Origin: Wujia chipingensis
Lineage (GTDB): Bacteria > Bacillota > Clostridia > Lachnospirales > Lachnospiraceae
Assembly: GCF_014337155.1 (NCBI RefSeq)
Contig: NZ_CP060632.1
Span: 1-64,000 of the forward strand
Direction: 5' to 3'
Length of the DNA stretch: 64,000 nucleotides
Both the position numbers and the translations under genes were made by a program. Of this stretch, positions 51,832 to 60,451 are shown one piece after another. Each line of letters begins with the position of its first letter. Within the stretch, counting starts at the first letter, position 1. The notes below the pieces were generated by a model that worked only from the letters and a program-made list of their open reading frames with translations, ran no database searches and was not told where the DNA came from.

Positions 51832-51881
51832 ATAAAAAAATAATAGCATAAACCCCTCATTCATTCAAGGAATTTATGCTA
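51832..51881 (-). terminator. Terminator of the histidine-phosphatase gene
   Basis: On the minus strand a 9-bp stem TAGCATAAA / TTTATGCTA followed by TTATTTTTTTA. Confidence 0.8.
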
Positions 51882-51923
51882 GATTGTGACTATTTTATTA
51901 CATATTTTACATAATCTTCTTTT

Positions 51924-52454
51924 TTAGAGATCATATTGAAGAACTTTACAATTTCCCAGATTAAACTTGAAAAAGTCTTCATTATCCAGACTCTCAAAAT
52001 ATGAGTTGATCACCCGGCACACACCGCCATGACTGATCACCATGACCTTTTTATCCGCATAGCGCTGCTTGATATCATCTAGAAAATTATACACACGCTG
52101 TACAACTTTAAGCAGCGACTCACCCTCTGGATACTGGTAACCAAACTGTACCCACTGCTCCATGAATCCCGGCGTTCCCTCATAGGTTCCGTCGATCACG
52201 CCATAATCACGCTCTGCAAGGCGATCATCCACTTCTACCGGCACACCGATCGCTGCACCGACAATATCTGCAGTCTCCTTTGCACGCACAAGCGGTGATG
52301 AAATGATGAGATCCACATCTGTATCCTGCATGCTCTGTGCCAGCTCATGTGCCTGTGAGATTCCTTTTTCCGTCAGTCGCACATTTGCTCTTCCACAGAT
52401 TCGAACCTCTATATTATACTGTGTCTGTCCATGTCTTGTTACATATAATTTCAT
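51924..52454 (-). CDS. Histidine phosphatase family protein (phosphoglycerate-mutase-like)
   Basis: A 176-residue branch-1 phosphatase. The phospho-histidine motif is LYVTRHGQTQYN (RHG), with a second arginine in SSPLVRAKETADIVG, the acid in LAERDYGVIDG, and the second histidine in VMVISHGGVCRVI. Its substrate is unknown; relatives include cobalamin and phosphosugar phosphatases. ATG 52454 was chosen for its GAGG 7 nt upstream. Confidence 0.88.
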   Translation of the reverse strand: MKLYVTRHGQTQYNIEVRICGRANVRLTEKGISQAHELAQSMQDTDVDLIISSPLVRAKETADIVGAAIGVPVEVDDRLAERDYGVIDGTYEGTPGFMEQWVQFGYQYPEGESLLKVVQRVYNFLDDIKQRYADKKVMVISHGGVCRVINSYFESLDNEDFFKFNLGNCKVLQYDL

Positions 52455-52575
52455 AGATACCCTCTTCGGAATAATGCTATTTATATCCAATCTCCGTTAT
52501 GATACCATAGGAACTTTCTTTTTTCAACAAAACAGCCACTCAAAAAGGCTTTCCTAACTTATGAAAGTTATTTTT

Positions 52576-53577
52576 TTATTTTATTTCTTTATTTATGAAA
52601 TATGCCGTCAAAACATCCATAAAATAATATTTTTCTTCTGAAAATGGCCAGACGCACCCACTCCGATGCCGGAAAACAAGCTTTCCCGCCTTCTGTGCCT
52701 GCATCAGATGCAGTTCAAATTCCCGGCTGCCTGCAACCTGACAAGTAATGCCTTCTACATCCTCTGGCAGAATCTGTGTTTCTGTCTTTGCTGTCAGAAG
52801 CTGTTCCCATTCCTCCGTCCAGATCTGAGCATATTCTGCCAGCCGTTCTTCGCGCGCAGGCAACGCTGCATATATCTCATTTGCCGCGAAAACAGCGCCG
52901 CTTGTTGTCACCATAATGGCATCCATCAACCGCCCTGCTGCCTGCACATTCATTTCCTTCATCATGGCAGCCGTCCTTGGCAGTCTGCGCAGATCTTTTC
53001 CATATAATTGCAGCAGCCCAGCAAACCGCGCATTTAACTGACTGGCAAGTCCACACACGACACTGAAATCAAATGCCTTTTCATATCCCGCAAATGTTGG
53101 CTGTTGCTCCGCCACTGACTCCATGACCTGACGCAGATATTCTGACAAATGCAGATCGTCCCCATTCGCAAGCAATGTCTCAAAAAACCGTTCCTCTTCC
53201 TCATAGATTTCCCAGAATCGCAAATCCACACAGACACACTGTGCCTCTGATAATCCATATCGCGCCCGTGCCGCCTGTATATCCTCCATCGTCCGGTCAA
53301 TCAGTACAAACCGCACATAGGGTGCCAGCATTTCCAGATCCAGATCATTGCATCGACCGGCACCCCAGATAGCAACTACCGGTTTCGCTTCCAAAGGTAC
53401 ATCCGCCTCCAAAGTAAACGCCTGATCCCGCAATTTTCCCTGTCTTGCCAGATGTGCCCGCCGGTAATAGCTCTCAATCCCCTCTAAGACATAACTGGTC
53501 AATGTCTGCCGGTAATCTGTCCATGCGGTTCGCATCGGATCTGAATTTTCAGTTTCAATCATCTTTTCATAAATCAT
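52576..53577 (-). CDS. Putative Rossmann-fold (methyltransferase-like) protein
   Basis: A 333-residue soluble protein. Residues ~66-115 look like a class I SAM-binding core: PVVAIWGAGRCNDLDLEML (motif I-like glycine loop), VRFVLIDRTMEDIQAAR (acidic end of strand 2) and CVCVDL. No catalytic NPPY-type motif is seen. The C-terminal part (ITCQVAGSREFELHLMQAQKAGKLVFRHRSG, in parts) is distinct. The family is not recognised; methyltransferase activity is a guess from fold. The ribosome-binding site is weak. Confidence 0.55.
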   Translation of the reverse strand: MIYEKMIETENSDPMRTAWTDYRQTLTSYVLEGIESYYRRAHLARQGKLRDQAFTLEADVPLEAKPVVAIWGAGRCNDLDLEMLAPYVRFVLIDRTMEDIQAARARYGLSEAQCVCVDLRFWEIYEEEERFFETLLANGDDLHLSEYLRQVMESVAEQQPTFAGYEKAFDFSVVCGLASQLNARFAGLLQLYGKDLRRLPRTAAMMKEMNVQAAGRLMDAIMVTTSGAVFAANEIYAALPAREERLAEYAQIWTEEWEQLLTAKTETQILPEDVEGITCQVAGSREFELHLMQAQKAGKLVFRHRSGCVWPFSEEKYYFMDVLTAYFINKEIK

Positions 53578-53654
53578 CTTCTACACGCTTTCTGCACTTA
53601 CATTGTAAATTCTGCATGATTCTCTGCATTTCATCTGTGTAAAACCGAAAATAC

Positions 53655-53696
53655 AAAAAAAACACCGACTCCGCAGCTTCTTCTGCAAAACCGATG
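53655..53696 (-). terminator. Terminator after tRNA-Lys
   Basis: On the minus strand an interrupted stem (ATCGGT...GCAG / CTGC...CGGTGT) is followed by eight T residues about 11 nt after the tRNA 3' end. Confidence 0.75.
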
Positions 53697-53706
53697 CTTT
53701 TACAAG

Positions 53707-53779
53707 TGGGCCGCCGGGGGCTCGAACCCCGCACACCCTGATTAAGAGTCAGGTGCTCTACCAAATGAGCTAGCGGCCC
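53707..53779 (-). tRNA. tRNA-Lys (anticodon CUU)
   Basis: 73 nt. Acceptor stem GGGCCGC / GCGGCCC, D-arm GCTC...GAGC, anticodon stem CCTGA / TCAGG with loop CTCTTAA (anticodon CTT), T-arm GGGGTTCGAGCCCC and discriminator A. The 3' CCA is not encoded. It reads AAG lysine codons. A promoter and a terminator flank it, so it is a single-gene unit. Confidence 0.95.
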
Positions 53780-53825
53780 GTAGTGAATTTTCACTTACCA
53801 TGTGTTCTTCATCAGAACAATATGG

Positions 53826-53854
53826 AGTATACAACATTCATTTACAAAATGCAA
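53826..53854 (-). promoter_or_regulatory. Promoter of tRNA-Lys
   Basis: On the minus strand TTGCAT, a 17-bp spacer and TATACT, placing transcription start about 40 bp before the tRNA. Confidence 0.65.
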
Positions 53855-53904
53855 GCTTTTTTTCACATTTTTTTCAGATTTTTTTCAAAAAGCCCGCAAA
53901 CCCT

Positions 53905-54063
53905 TTATTTCCTTAACTTCTTGCATGCACTAATTGTCTCCAGCCGGTTCAGAATACAACATACTGTGTGTATATTGCGTCCAAGATTCATCAGTTTTCG
54001 ATTCAGACAGGGATTCGAGTACACTGCATTTGTAAGTTTAAAACCACATTTTTTTCTTCCCAT
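53905..54063 (-). CDS. Possible small Cys/Lys-rich protein of 52 residues
   Basis: The frame starts at an ATG (MGRKKCGFKLTN) with GGAG 6 nt upstream and ends CKKLRK. It contains HTVCCILNRLETISACKK and codons typical of neighbouring genes, but no family is recognised. The ribosome-binding site lies in the arm of a hairpin (54065-54112). It follows trmB on the same strand. It may be a real small protein or chance. Confidence 0.35.
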   Translation of the reverse strand: MGRKKCGFKLTNAVYSNPCLNRKLMNLGRNIHTVCCILNRLETISACKKLRK

Positions 54064-54064
54064 A

Positions 54065-54112
54065 AGAGACTCCGGCATGTATCTTACTACCATAGTATGC
54101 ACCGGAATCTCT
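54065..54112. promoter_or_regulatory. Hairpin with the small-ORF ribosome-binding site; T-run on plus strand
   Basis: AGAGACTCCGG pairs with CCGGAATCTCT (one G-U-type position). On the minus transcript the GGAG before the 52-codon ORF is inside the stem. On the plus strand the stem is followed by seven T residues like a terminator, yet no plus-strand gene precedes it. Confidence 0.45.
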
Positions 54113-54129
54113 TTTTTTACACGTTTTTG

Positions 54130-54777
54130 TTATTTCTTTTTTGGTGGTTTGATGACCATGCGGCAGATTGGATTTCCCATCGCAGAAAACTTCTCTTCAT
54201 ACTCCGTCATGACATTACCCTCCGCATACTCGCTATGATGCAGGTCAAACGTATAGTTGACCATCTCCCAACCGGCAAGTTCTACCTGTTCCAGTGAGAA
54301 ATCAAACAACGGGCGGTTGTCTGTCTTAAATGTAAGCCCTCCATCTGCTGCGAGGAAATTCACATACCGGTTCAAAAACTGCACCGATGTCAGGCGCCGT
54401 CTCGCATGACGATCCTTCGGCCACGGATCAGAAAAGTTCAGATAGATATAGGCAACCTCATCTTTTTCAAATACATTTTCGATTGCCTCCGCATCCATTC
54501 GGATAAACACCAGATTCGGAAGCTGCTCGATTGTCTGCTTCTCGATTGCCCGGACAAGCACACTCGAATATTTCTCAATACCGATATAATTGATCTCCGG
54601 ATGCAGCTTTGCCATATCTATAATAAATCTGCCTTTTCCCATTCCCACTTCGATATGAATCGGATTTTCATTTTCAAAAAAATCATGCCACTTTCCCTTC
54701 ATTGTCTCTTCTTCATGCACGACAAAATCATTTGTGGCAATCATTTCTCTGGAGCCTTTTACGTTTCGTAATCTCAT
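54130..54777 (-). CDS. trmB: tRNA (guanine-46-N7)-methyltransferase
   Basis: A 215-residue SAM-dependent enzyme making m7G46 in the tRNA variable loop. SAM loop IHIEVGMGKGRFIIDMAKLHPEINYIGIEKY (in parts), VYLNFSDPWPKDRHARRRLTSVQFLNRY and the C-terminal YEEKFSAMGNPICRM are characteristic. ATG 54777 has GAGG 8 nt upstream; the open frame begins six codons earlier. Confidence 0.95.
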   Translation of the reverse strand: MRLRNVKGSREMIATNDFVVHEEETMKGKWHDFFENENPIHIEVGMGKGRFIIDMAKLHPEINYIGIEKYSSVLVRAIEKQTIEQLPNLVFIRMDAEAIENVFEKDEVAYIYLNFSDPWPKDRHARRRLTSVQFLNRYVNFLAADGGLTFKTDNRPLFDFSLEQVELAGWEMVNYTFDLHHSEYAEGNVMTEYEEKFSAMGNPICRMVIKPPKKK

Positions 54778-54856
54778 CTTTTTTACCTCGTCCATCTATA
54801 ATGTTTCTATATTAGCATTTATTTTAAATTTTCACAAGAATGTTGCATTTTATCTC

Positions 54857-54885
54857 TTGTTTTTTTCCCTGTTTTATATGATAAT
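54857..54885 (+). promoter_or_regulatory. Promoter of the D,D-carboxypeptidase gene
   Basis: TTGTTT, a 17-bp spacer and GATAAT, about 42 bp before the ATG at 54928. Reasonable but not perfect boxes. Confidence 0.4.
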
Positions 54886-54927
54886 TAAGAAGATAATGTC
54901 AATCTTTACAGAAAAGGATTTTATAGC

Positions 54928-56301
54928 ATGATCAAAACAGTGAAAAAAATTATTTCCTATATAATGGTGTGCGTGCTATTCCTCAGCATGTGTATTCCAT
55001 GCGAGGCTGCACAGACAAGCACCGCAACTGCATCCGATGCAAATGCAACGACGGGATTTCCACAGATTACGTCCACATCTGCCATCATCATGGATGCACA
55101 ATCCGGACAGATCATATACGAAAAGAATTCCCACACCCGGCAATATCCGGCAAGTATCACAAAGATCATGACTGCGTATCTCGCCATCAAAAACGGAGAT
55201 TTAAACTCTACGATCACAATGAGCGACGCTGCCGTCTGGGGCATCGACCGCAACAGTTCCCATATCGCGCTCGATGTCGGCGAAGAGATCAGTATGTCGG
55301 ATGCACTCTATGCCGTCATGCTCATGTCTGCAAATGAAGCAGCCTGGGCGATTGCAGAACAAGTGTCCGGCTCTCTGGAGAATTTCGTGCAGTTGATGAA
55401 TGATACTGCACAAAGTCTCGGCTGCAAGGATACACATTTTACGAATGCAAACGGATTGCATGATCCGGACCATTATACAACTGCCTACGACATGGCGCTG
55501 ATCACAAAAGAGGCGCTTACAAGCAAGACCTTTCGTGAGTATGCTTCAGAAACCTATCATGAGATTCCGCCAACGAACATGAACAATGAGACGCGTTATC
55601 TCACGCAGGGCAACCGGATGATGCTCAGCAATTCCGAATATTATTACCCGGCATGTCAAGGTGGAAAAACTGGTTATACTGATGATGCGGGTGGTACACT
55701 TGTCGTCTGGGCTGAAAAAAATGATATGCAGTTGATCTGTGTGACAATGGGTGCCCCTGACAACGCAACGAATTACACCGACAGCATTGCGTTGTTCAAC
55801 TATGTATTCAACAACTACTCAAACACCACGTTGTTGTCAGACTATGAATTCGATGCAGAGGCTGCCACGACCGCGCAGAACTTCTTAAACGATTATTATG
55901 GTTGTGAAAATCTCGGAACCATGCATCTGTCCGTTGACAATAACCAGCCATTTATATTTGCGAACAATGCCGACAGAACCAAGCTGCAAATGAACTTTGT
56001 TCCATCCGCAGACCGGCTGGATGAAGGTTATATCGGTACTTTGGAAGTTTCCTATGAAGGTACGACCTGCCTGACACTTCCGGTCAGCTATTCCGGCTAT
56101 GTCAATTCCAACGATGACGTTGCCGTAGCCGAAGCATACAAAAATGGCAGTATCCGCCCGGCGTTAATCAAAGAAAAGAAAAGCTATTGGAAATATATAA
56201 TTGCGGCGGTCGTCGTTGCATGTATTCTTGGACTTTTTATTTATGCAAATGTGATCGAACCACGGAAACGGAAGCAAAACTCCCGTTCCCGCAGACGATA
56301 A
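54928..56301 (+). CDS. D-alanyl-D-alanine carboxypeptidase (penicillin-binding protein 5/6 type)
   Basis: A 457-residue serine-type carboxypeptidase that trims the peptidoglycan pentapeptide. Signal peptide (ISYIMVCVLFLSMCIPCEA), Ser76-x-x-Lys79 in PASITKIMTAY, the SxN motif in VMLMSANEAAW and KTG in GGKTGYTDDAGG. A C-terminal beta domain (~300-420) and a terminal transmembrane helix with a basic tail (YIIAAVVVACILGLFIYANV) anchor it. DacF- or DacA-like; sporulation specificity is not evident. Confidence 0.92.
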   Translation: MIKTVKKIISYIMVCVLFLSMCIPCEAAQTSTATASDANATTGFPQITSTSAIIMDAQSGQIIYEKNSHTRQYPASITKIMTAYLAIKNGDLNSTITMSDAAVWGIDRNSSHIALDVGEEISMSDALYAVMLMSANEAAWAIAEQVSGSLENFVQLMNDTAQSLGCKDTHFTNANGLHDPDHYTTAYDMALITKEALTSKTFREYASETYHEIPPTNMNNETRYLTQGNRMMLSNSEYYYPACQGGKTGYTDDAGGTLVVWAEKNDMQLICVTMGAPDNATNYTDSIALFNYVFNNYSNTTLLSDYEFDAEAATTAQNFLNDYYGCENLGTMHLSVDNNQPFIFANNADRTKLQMNFVPSADRLDEGYIGTLEVSYEGTTCLTLPVSYSGYVNSNDDVAVAEAYKNGSIRPALIKEKKSYWKYIIAAVVVACILGLFIYANVIEPRKRKQNSRSRRR

Positions 56302-56338
56302 CAGGAAACCTTGCACCACGAAAAGAGGTACTTCAACT

Positions 56339-57463
56339 ATGGAAGAATCAAAAGAGAATTTTAAGAAAATCAAATCTGCCAATCAGATGATGCTGGATTA
56401 TTTCAACAAATCCTTCCTGTCACAATTGGAGGATATCCAGAATCTCAAAACACAGATTTTTGAAATTGACATCAAGATTGATGAGCTGGACAAGACGAAG
56501 GACATTTACGCCTTCAAGACCAACTCCAGAAAAAGCGTCTTTTCTCCTGTCACAAATGATGGCGTGGATACCGAGCGCAACAAGATCATTCAGGAGCAGA
56601 TCAAAGACCTGCAATCCGTGAAGGAGACCTTGACGTTAAAGCTGCGCGGCATGGAATTACAGTTGAACAAGCTGCGTCAATACCTGGAAGCATTGAACAA
56701 TGCAGAAGATGCACTTACCTCTTTTGAGCCTCGCTACACGACAGACGACCCTGATCATACCGATCACTACGGCTTTACATTTCTTCAGGAGGACGCCAAG
56801 GAAGACATCTCCTCGCATGGATATAATATCTTAATGCTGGATGCATACGACCGGGCACTCACACAGACGATTCTGGATAAGCAGATCAAAACCGGGCTGG
56901 AAGCTATGCAGAACAAACTGGATATGATCAACTATCTGATTGGAACAGATGTCGGACGTGCGAAATTAACCTTGCAGGAAATCCTGCACAACGTAAAGCA
57001 GATGTCCCACTCGGTCGATGAAATCGCCGAGAACATGAACAGCTTTTCTTCTTCCGACAAACCGTTGAAGGAACAGCTCGAAGCTTACTTAAATGAGTTT
57101 AAGCAGAAACATACAAAGATCAAAATTACCGCATCTGTCGAAACACCAGATCCGAACATCAGCTATCATCCGGTGTTCAACATTAACTTCATGCGGCTGA
57201 TTGCAATATTTTTCGATAACATCGCCTTACATGCAAATGCATCCAATGTATCCGTACAGGCAAGCCTGACGCCAAATATGGCAGAGGTCATTCTGACAGA
57301 TGATGGTGTCGGCATCAAGGACACCTATATGGAGGACAGTCCTTGGTACAGCAGCCTGCACAAAGCAAAGGAAATCCTGTATATGCTCTGTGGCAAGCTG
57401 GATATCTCCGGGGATGTCATGTCGGGAACCACAGTAAAATTCAGCTTCCCGATCCAACAATAA
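56339..57463 (+). CDS. Cytosolic histidine-kinase-like ATPase with coiled-coil N-terminus
   Basis: A 374-residue soluble protein. Residues ~1-120 are coiled coil (QLEDIQNLKTQIFEIDIKIDEL), ~190-245 a dimerisation-like helical pair (LQEILHNVKQMSHSVDEIAENM), and ~270-374 a GHKL ATPase with IAIFFDNIALHANASNVSVQ (N box), LTDDGVGIKD (D box) and a closing GTTVKFSFPI. I see no membrane segment. A possible phospho-accepting His lies in ILHNVKQMSHSVDE, without the canonical context. No response regulator is adjacent, so it is an orphan. GAGGTAC precedes the ATG. Confidence 0.7.
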   Translation: MEESKENFKKIKSANQMMLDYFNKSFLSQLEDIQNLKTQIFEIDIKIDELDKTKDIYAFKTNSRKSVFSPVTNDGVDTERNKIIQEQIKDLQSVKETLTLKLRGMELQLNKLRQYLEALNNAEDALTSFEPRYTTDDPDHTDHYGFTFLQEDAKEDISSHGYNILMLDAYDRALTQTILDKQIKTGLEAMQNKLDMINYLIGTDVGRAKLTLQEILHNVKQMSHSVDEIAENMNSFSSSDKPLKEQLEAYLNEFKQKHTKIKITASVETPDPNISYHPVFNINFMRLIAIFFDNIALHANASNVSVQASLTPNMAEVILTDDGVGIKDTYMEDSPWYSSLHKAKEILYMLCGKLDISGDVMSGTTVKFSFPIQQ

Positions 57464-57494
57464 AAGCAAACAACAATAAAGGAGTTTATATATT

Positions 57495-59186
57495 ATGAAA
57501 AACAAGATTGTAGAACTGATTGCTGCAAACGTCGAAGGGTTAACCGCAGCAGAAATTGCAGACCTGATTGAGATTCCGCCAAAACCGGAGCTTGGTGATT
57601 TTGCATTTCCCTGCTTCCGCCTTGCGAAGACGATGCGCAAAGCCCCACAGATGATTGCCAACGATATCAAAGAAGCAATCGGCGATGTGGATTTCCTGCA
57701 GGAGATTCAGGTACAGGGTGCTTACTTAAACTTCTTCGTAAAGAAGGAATTATTTATCGAAACAATGGTGACAGCTTCTATGGCTGATGATTTCGGAAGT
57801 TCTACCGAAGGAAATGGACAGACAATCTGTATCGATTATTCTTCTCCAAACGTAGCAAAGAATTTCCATGTTGGACATCTTCGTACGACGATCATTGGAA
57901 ACTCTCTGTATAAGATTTATTCCAAGCTGGGCTACAAGGTTGTCCGCATCAACCACCTCGGCGACTGGGGTACACAGTTTGGTAAACTGATCGTTGCATA
58001 CAAGGCATGGGGAAGTGAAGAAGCGGTCAAGAAGGACGGCGTTGCCGAACTGATGAAGCTCTACGTGAAGTTCCACGAAGAGGCTGAGAAGAATCCAGAG
58101 TTAAACGACGAAGCGCGTGCATGGTTCGCGAAGATGGAACATGGTGACGAGGAAGCTTTAAAAATCTGGCAGTGGTTCAAGGATATCAGTCTGATCGAAT
58201 ACAAGCGTACTTACGATCTGCTTGGTATGGACTTCGACTACTACCTCGGCGAGAGCTTCTACCGTGATAAAACCGACGATGTTGTAAAACGACTGACAGA
58301 CGCAAATCTCCTGACAGAGAGTGAGGGTGCAAAGATCGTAAACTTAGACGCTTATGATATGGCTCCATGTCTGATCCTGAAGAACGACGGCAGCTCCATC
58401 TATGCAACACGTGATATTGCAGCGATCTTCTATCGGAAAGAAACTTACAACTTCGTAAAATGTCTGTATGTAACCGGACAGGAACAGAAGCTTCACTTCA
58501 AGCAGGTATTCAAGGTTGTTGAATTGCTTGGAAATGAATGGGCAAAGGATCAGTTAGTGCATATTCCTTATGGACTTGTCAGCTTGGAAGGTGCCAAGCT
58601 TTCTACACGTAGCGGAAATATTATTTATGCCGAGGATATTCTCCTCGAAGCGATTGCGAAGATCAAAGAGATCATCAATGAGAAGAACCCGGATCTTCCA
58701 GATAAGGATGAGACAGCAAAGAAAATTGGTGTTGGTGCCGTATTGTTCAATGATCTTTATAACCAGCGTATCAAAGACGTATCTTTCAAATGGGAGAAGC
58801 TTTTGAACTTCGATGGTGAAACTGGTCCATACGTACAGTACACACATGCAAGATGCTGCAGTATCTTAAAGAAGCTGGATGGATTTACACCATCAGCAGA
58901 TATTGATTACAGTGTATTGACAGATGTAGAAGCAATGGAGTTACTGAAAGAGATTAACCGCTTCCCGAAGGTTGTCAAGGATGCTTCCGAGCGTTACGAG
59001 CCTTCTGCCGTTGCAAGATTTGCAGTCGATGTTGCACAGGCATTCAACAAATTCTACAACGCATGCCGTATCCATGTAGAGGAAGAGAATGTGCGTAACG
59101 CGCGTGCTACACTGGTATATATCACAAAGAAGACGATCAAAGATGCAATGGAATTGCTTGGTATTGATTGTCCAGAACAGATGTAA
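57495..59186 (+). CDS. argS: Arginyl-tRNA synthetase
   Basis: A 563-residue class I synthetase. An N-terminal Add1 domain (1-~90), the HIGH motif as FHVGH in AKNFHVGHLRTTIIGNSLY, the KMSKS-equivalent KLSTRSGNII, and the DALR anticodon-binding domain (YVQYTHARCCSILKKL through FNKFYNACRIHVEEENVRNARATLVY, in parts). Full length. GGAGTTTATA precedes the ATG. No T-box leader is present: only 31 bp separate it from the previous gene. It is followed by a terminator and then the origin-like region. Confidence 0.97.
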   Translation: MKNKIVELIAANVEGLTAAEIADLIEIPPKPELGDFAFPCFRLAKTMRKAPQMIANDIKEAIGDVDFLQEIQVQGAYLNFFVKKELFIETMVTASMADDFGSSTEGNGQTICIDYSSPNVAKNFHVGHLRTTIIGNSLYKIYSKLGYKVVRINHLGDWGTQFGKLIVAYKAWGSEEAVKKDGVAELMKLYVKFHEEAEKNPELNDEARAWFAKMEHGDEEALKIWQWFKDISLIEYKRTYDLLGMDFDYYLGESFYRDKTDDVVKRLTDANLLTESEGAKIVNLDAYDMAPCLILKNDGSSIYATRDIAAIFYRKETYNFVKCLYVTGQEQKLHFKQVFKVVELLGNEWAKDQLVHIPYGLVSLEGAKLSTRSGNIIYAEDILLEAIAKIKEIINEKNPDLPDKDETAKKIGVGAVLFNDLYNQRIKDVSFKWEKLLNFDGETGPYVQYTHARCCSILKKLDGFTPSADIDYSVLTDVEAMELLKEINRFPKVVKDASERYEPSAVARFAVDVAQAFNKFYNACRIHVEEENVRNARATLVYITKKTIKDAMELLGIDCPEQM

Positions 59187-59242
59187 TTTCATTATACATT
59201 CCATATGATAAAAACTGGTATATAATTACTAAGAAGTTAAGT

Positions 59243-59276
59243 AAGTCGGATGATTAAATCATCCGGCTTATTTTTA
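59243..59276 (+). terminator. Terminator of argS
   Basis: Stem AAGTCGGATGAT / ATCATCCGGCTT (one G-U), followed by ATTTTTATG. Confidence 0.8.
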
Positions 59277-59378
59277 TGAAATTGTCATATATTCATATGC
59301 TTATGTTTTACTCTCCTCTAACCTCACTATATTGTATCTCCAATTTTATAAATACAATATGTATGATTCCGCCCGAAG

Positions 59379-59486
59379 TTATCAACAATTTTTGTTTTTA
59401 GAATCATTTTTATCCACAATTATGTGTATAAGTTGGTGGATATTATATACTTTTCCACAATTATTGATGTTTATATATGTGGATAA
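59379..59486. other. Cluster of five DnaA-box-like sites (putative oriC)
   Basis: TTATCAACA at 59379 (+), TTATCCACA at 59410 (+), TTATACACA at 59423 (-), TTTTCCACA at 59451 (+) and TTATCCACA at 59478 (-). Four fit the TTWTNCACA consensus exactly and two are perfect. Five such sites in 108 bp are far denser than elsewhere in the window by eye. Confidence 0.65.
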
Positions 59487-59490
59487 TCAG

Positions 59491-59506
59491 TGTTTCACGT
59501 GAAACA
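59491..59506. promoter_or_regulatory. parS site 1
   Basis: Perfect palindrome TGTTTCACGTGAAACA, matching the Firmicute ParB/Spo0J binding consensus. It lies 5 bp after the last DnaA box. Confidence 0.92.
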
Positions 59507-59835
59507 TATTGATAATCGTGAATTAAAATTCTATTCTATATTCAATATAGATAACACATGCTCAATATAAATAGATAACAGTTATAATTCATTTTATGTA
59601 CATTAAAATTATACAGATGCATATTGTACTATAATTTATCAATTAAGTTTATTGTTGTTTTATAATTTAACATATTACACGTTACAGTTATTTATAAAAC
59701 CAAAAACAGCCAGAAATAAATTTTACCAGTTATCTGTCGGTTCATCAGTTATTCATTTTTAGATACTTGTAGATATTATAAATCATATATTTCAGATTTT
59801 ATTTTCATTTTATGTAATGTATATGTTGCAAACAA

Positions 59836-59851
59836 TGTTTCACGTGAAACA
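59836..59851. promoter_or_regulatory. parS site 2
   Basis: Perfect TGTTTCACGTGAAACA, 345 bp from site 1. Confidence 0.92.
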
Positions 59852-60108
59852 TATATATTCAGATATTTTAAAACTAATGTGTCTATACCAAATTCAATTT
59901 TTATATCTGAAATACACTCAATTATTTATCTAAATCAAATAAGATAATATTCTATTATTTTTATGTACCCGTTATGTTACTTCTGATAGCACTAGAATTC
60001 ACTCAGTCAATTTATAAAATGCTAAGTTCAGTTTGTTATCATCTATTATAGATTCATTCATAATTAATTTTTGAATTACATCTCCATATAATCATAATCT
60101 CGCAACCA

Positions 60109-60124
60109 TGTTTCACGTGAAACA
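60109..60124. promoter_or_regulatory. parS site 3
   Basis: Perfect TGTTTCACGTGAAACA, 273 bp from site 2. Confidence 0.92.
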
Positions 60125-60235
60125 TAAGCACATATTTTTTTACTGAATAATATATACATCAACACACAAAATCAAATAGCATATGTGATAACAACCTTCC
60201 AATTCTTAATTAAATATAATTTTCAAAATATCTAA

Positions 60236-60251
60236 TGTTTCACGTGAAACA
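60236..60251. promoter_or_regulatory. parS site 4
   Basis: Perfect TGTTTCACGTGAAACA, 127 bp from site 3 and about 200 bp before parA, close enough for spreading ParB to affect the parAB promoter. Confidence 0.92.
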
Positions 60252-60419
60252 CTAAAGTGTTTATAATAACTAATATTTATTTTACGGTTTTTTACTTGAC
60301 TTTTATGAATTTTTCTTTTATTTTCCATACATATTGTAATATCTAAGCACTCAAATCTATATATTGTACTCCTACAACAAATTTACCCATATTTTGATAT
60401 AGCGAAACATGTCAGGTAG

Positions 60420-60428
60420 TGCTATAAT
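60420..60428 (+). promoter_or_regulatory. Extended -10 promoter of parAB
   Basis: TGCTATAAT, identical to the element before the TSCPD-murG pair, 23 bp before the parA start codon. No good -35 lies at the usual distance. Confidence 0.5.
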
Positions 60429-60451
60429 GTTTATTATATGTGGAGGTTTTT

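Larger units (their letters stand above)
59277..60451. other. AT-rich gene-free region, candidate origin/partition centre
   Basis: No gene is supported over about 1.17 kb, and the sequence is very AT-rich. It contains five DnaA-box-like nonamers near its left end (59379-59486), four parS palindromes spread over 760 bp, and the parA promoter at its right end. Between these are only AT-rich tracts that could serve as unwinding DNA. The origin assignment is inference. Confidence 0.65.

Noticed and set aside
57464..57494. T-box riboswitch before argS or serS
   Set aside because: The upstream gaps (31 bp and 94 bp) are too short and lack the T-box core sequence.
60361..60420. TTGATA as -35 for the parA promoter
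   Set aside because: It lies 23 bp from the TATAAT, too far for a standard promoter; the extended -10 explains the signal better.
59187..60451. Coding genes in the AT-rich region before parA
   Set aside because: Frames are broken by frequent stops in all six readings and no ribosome-binding site plus start was convincing.
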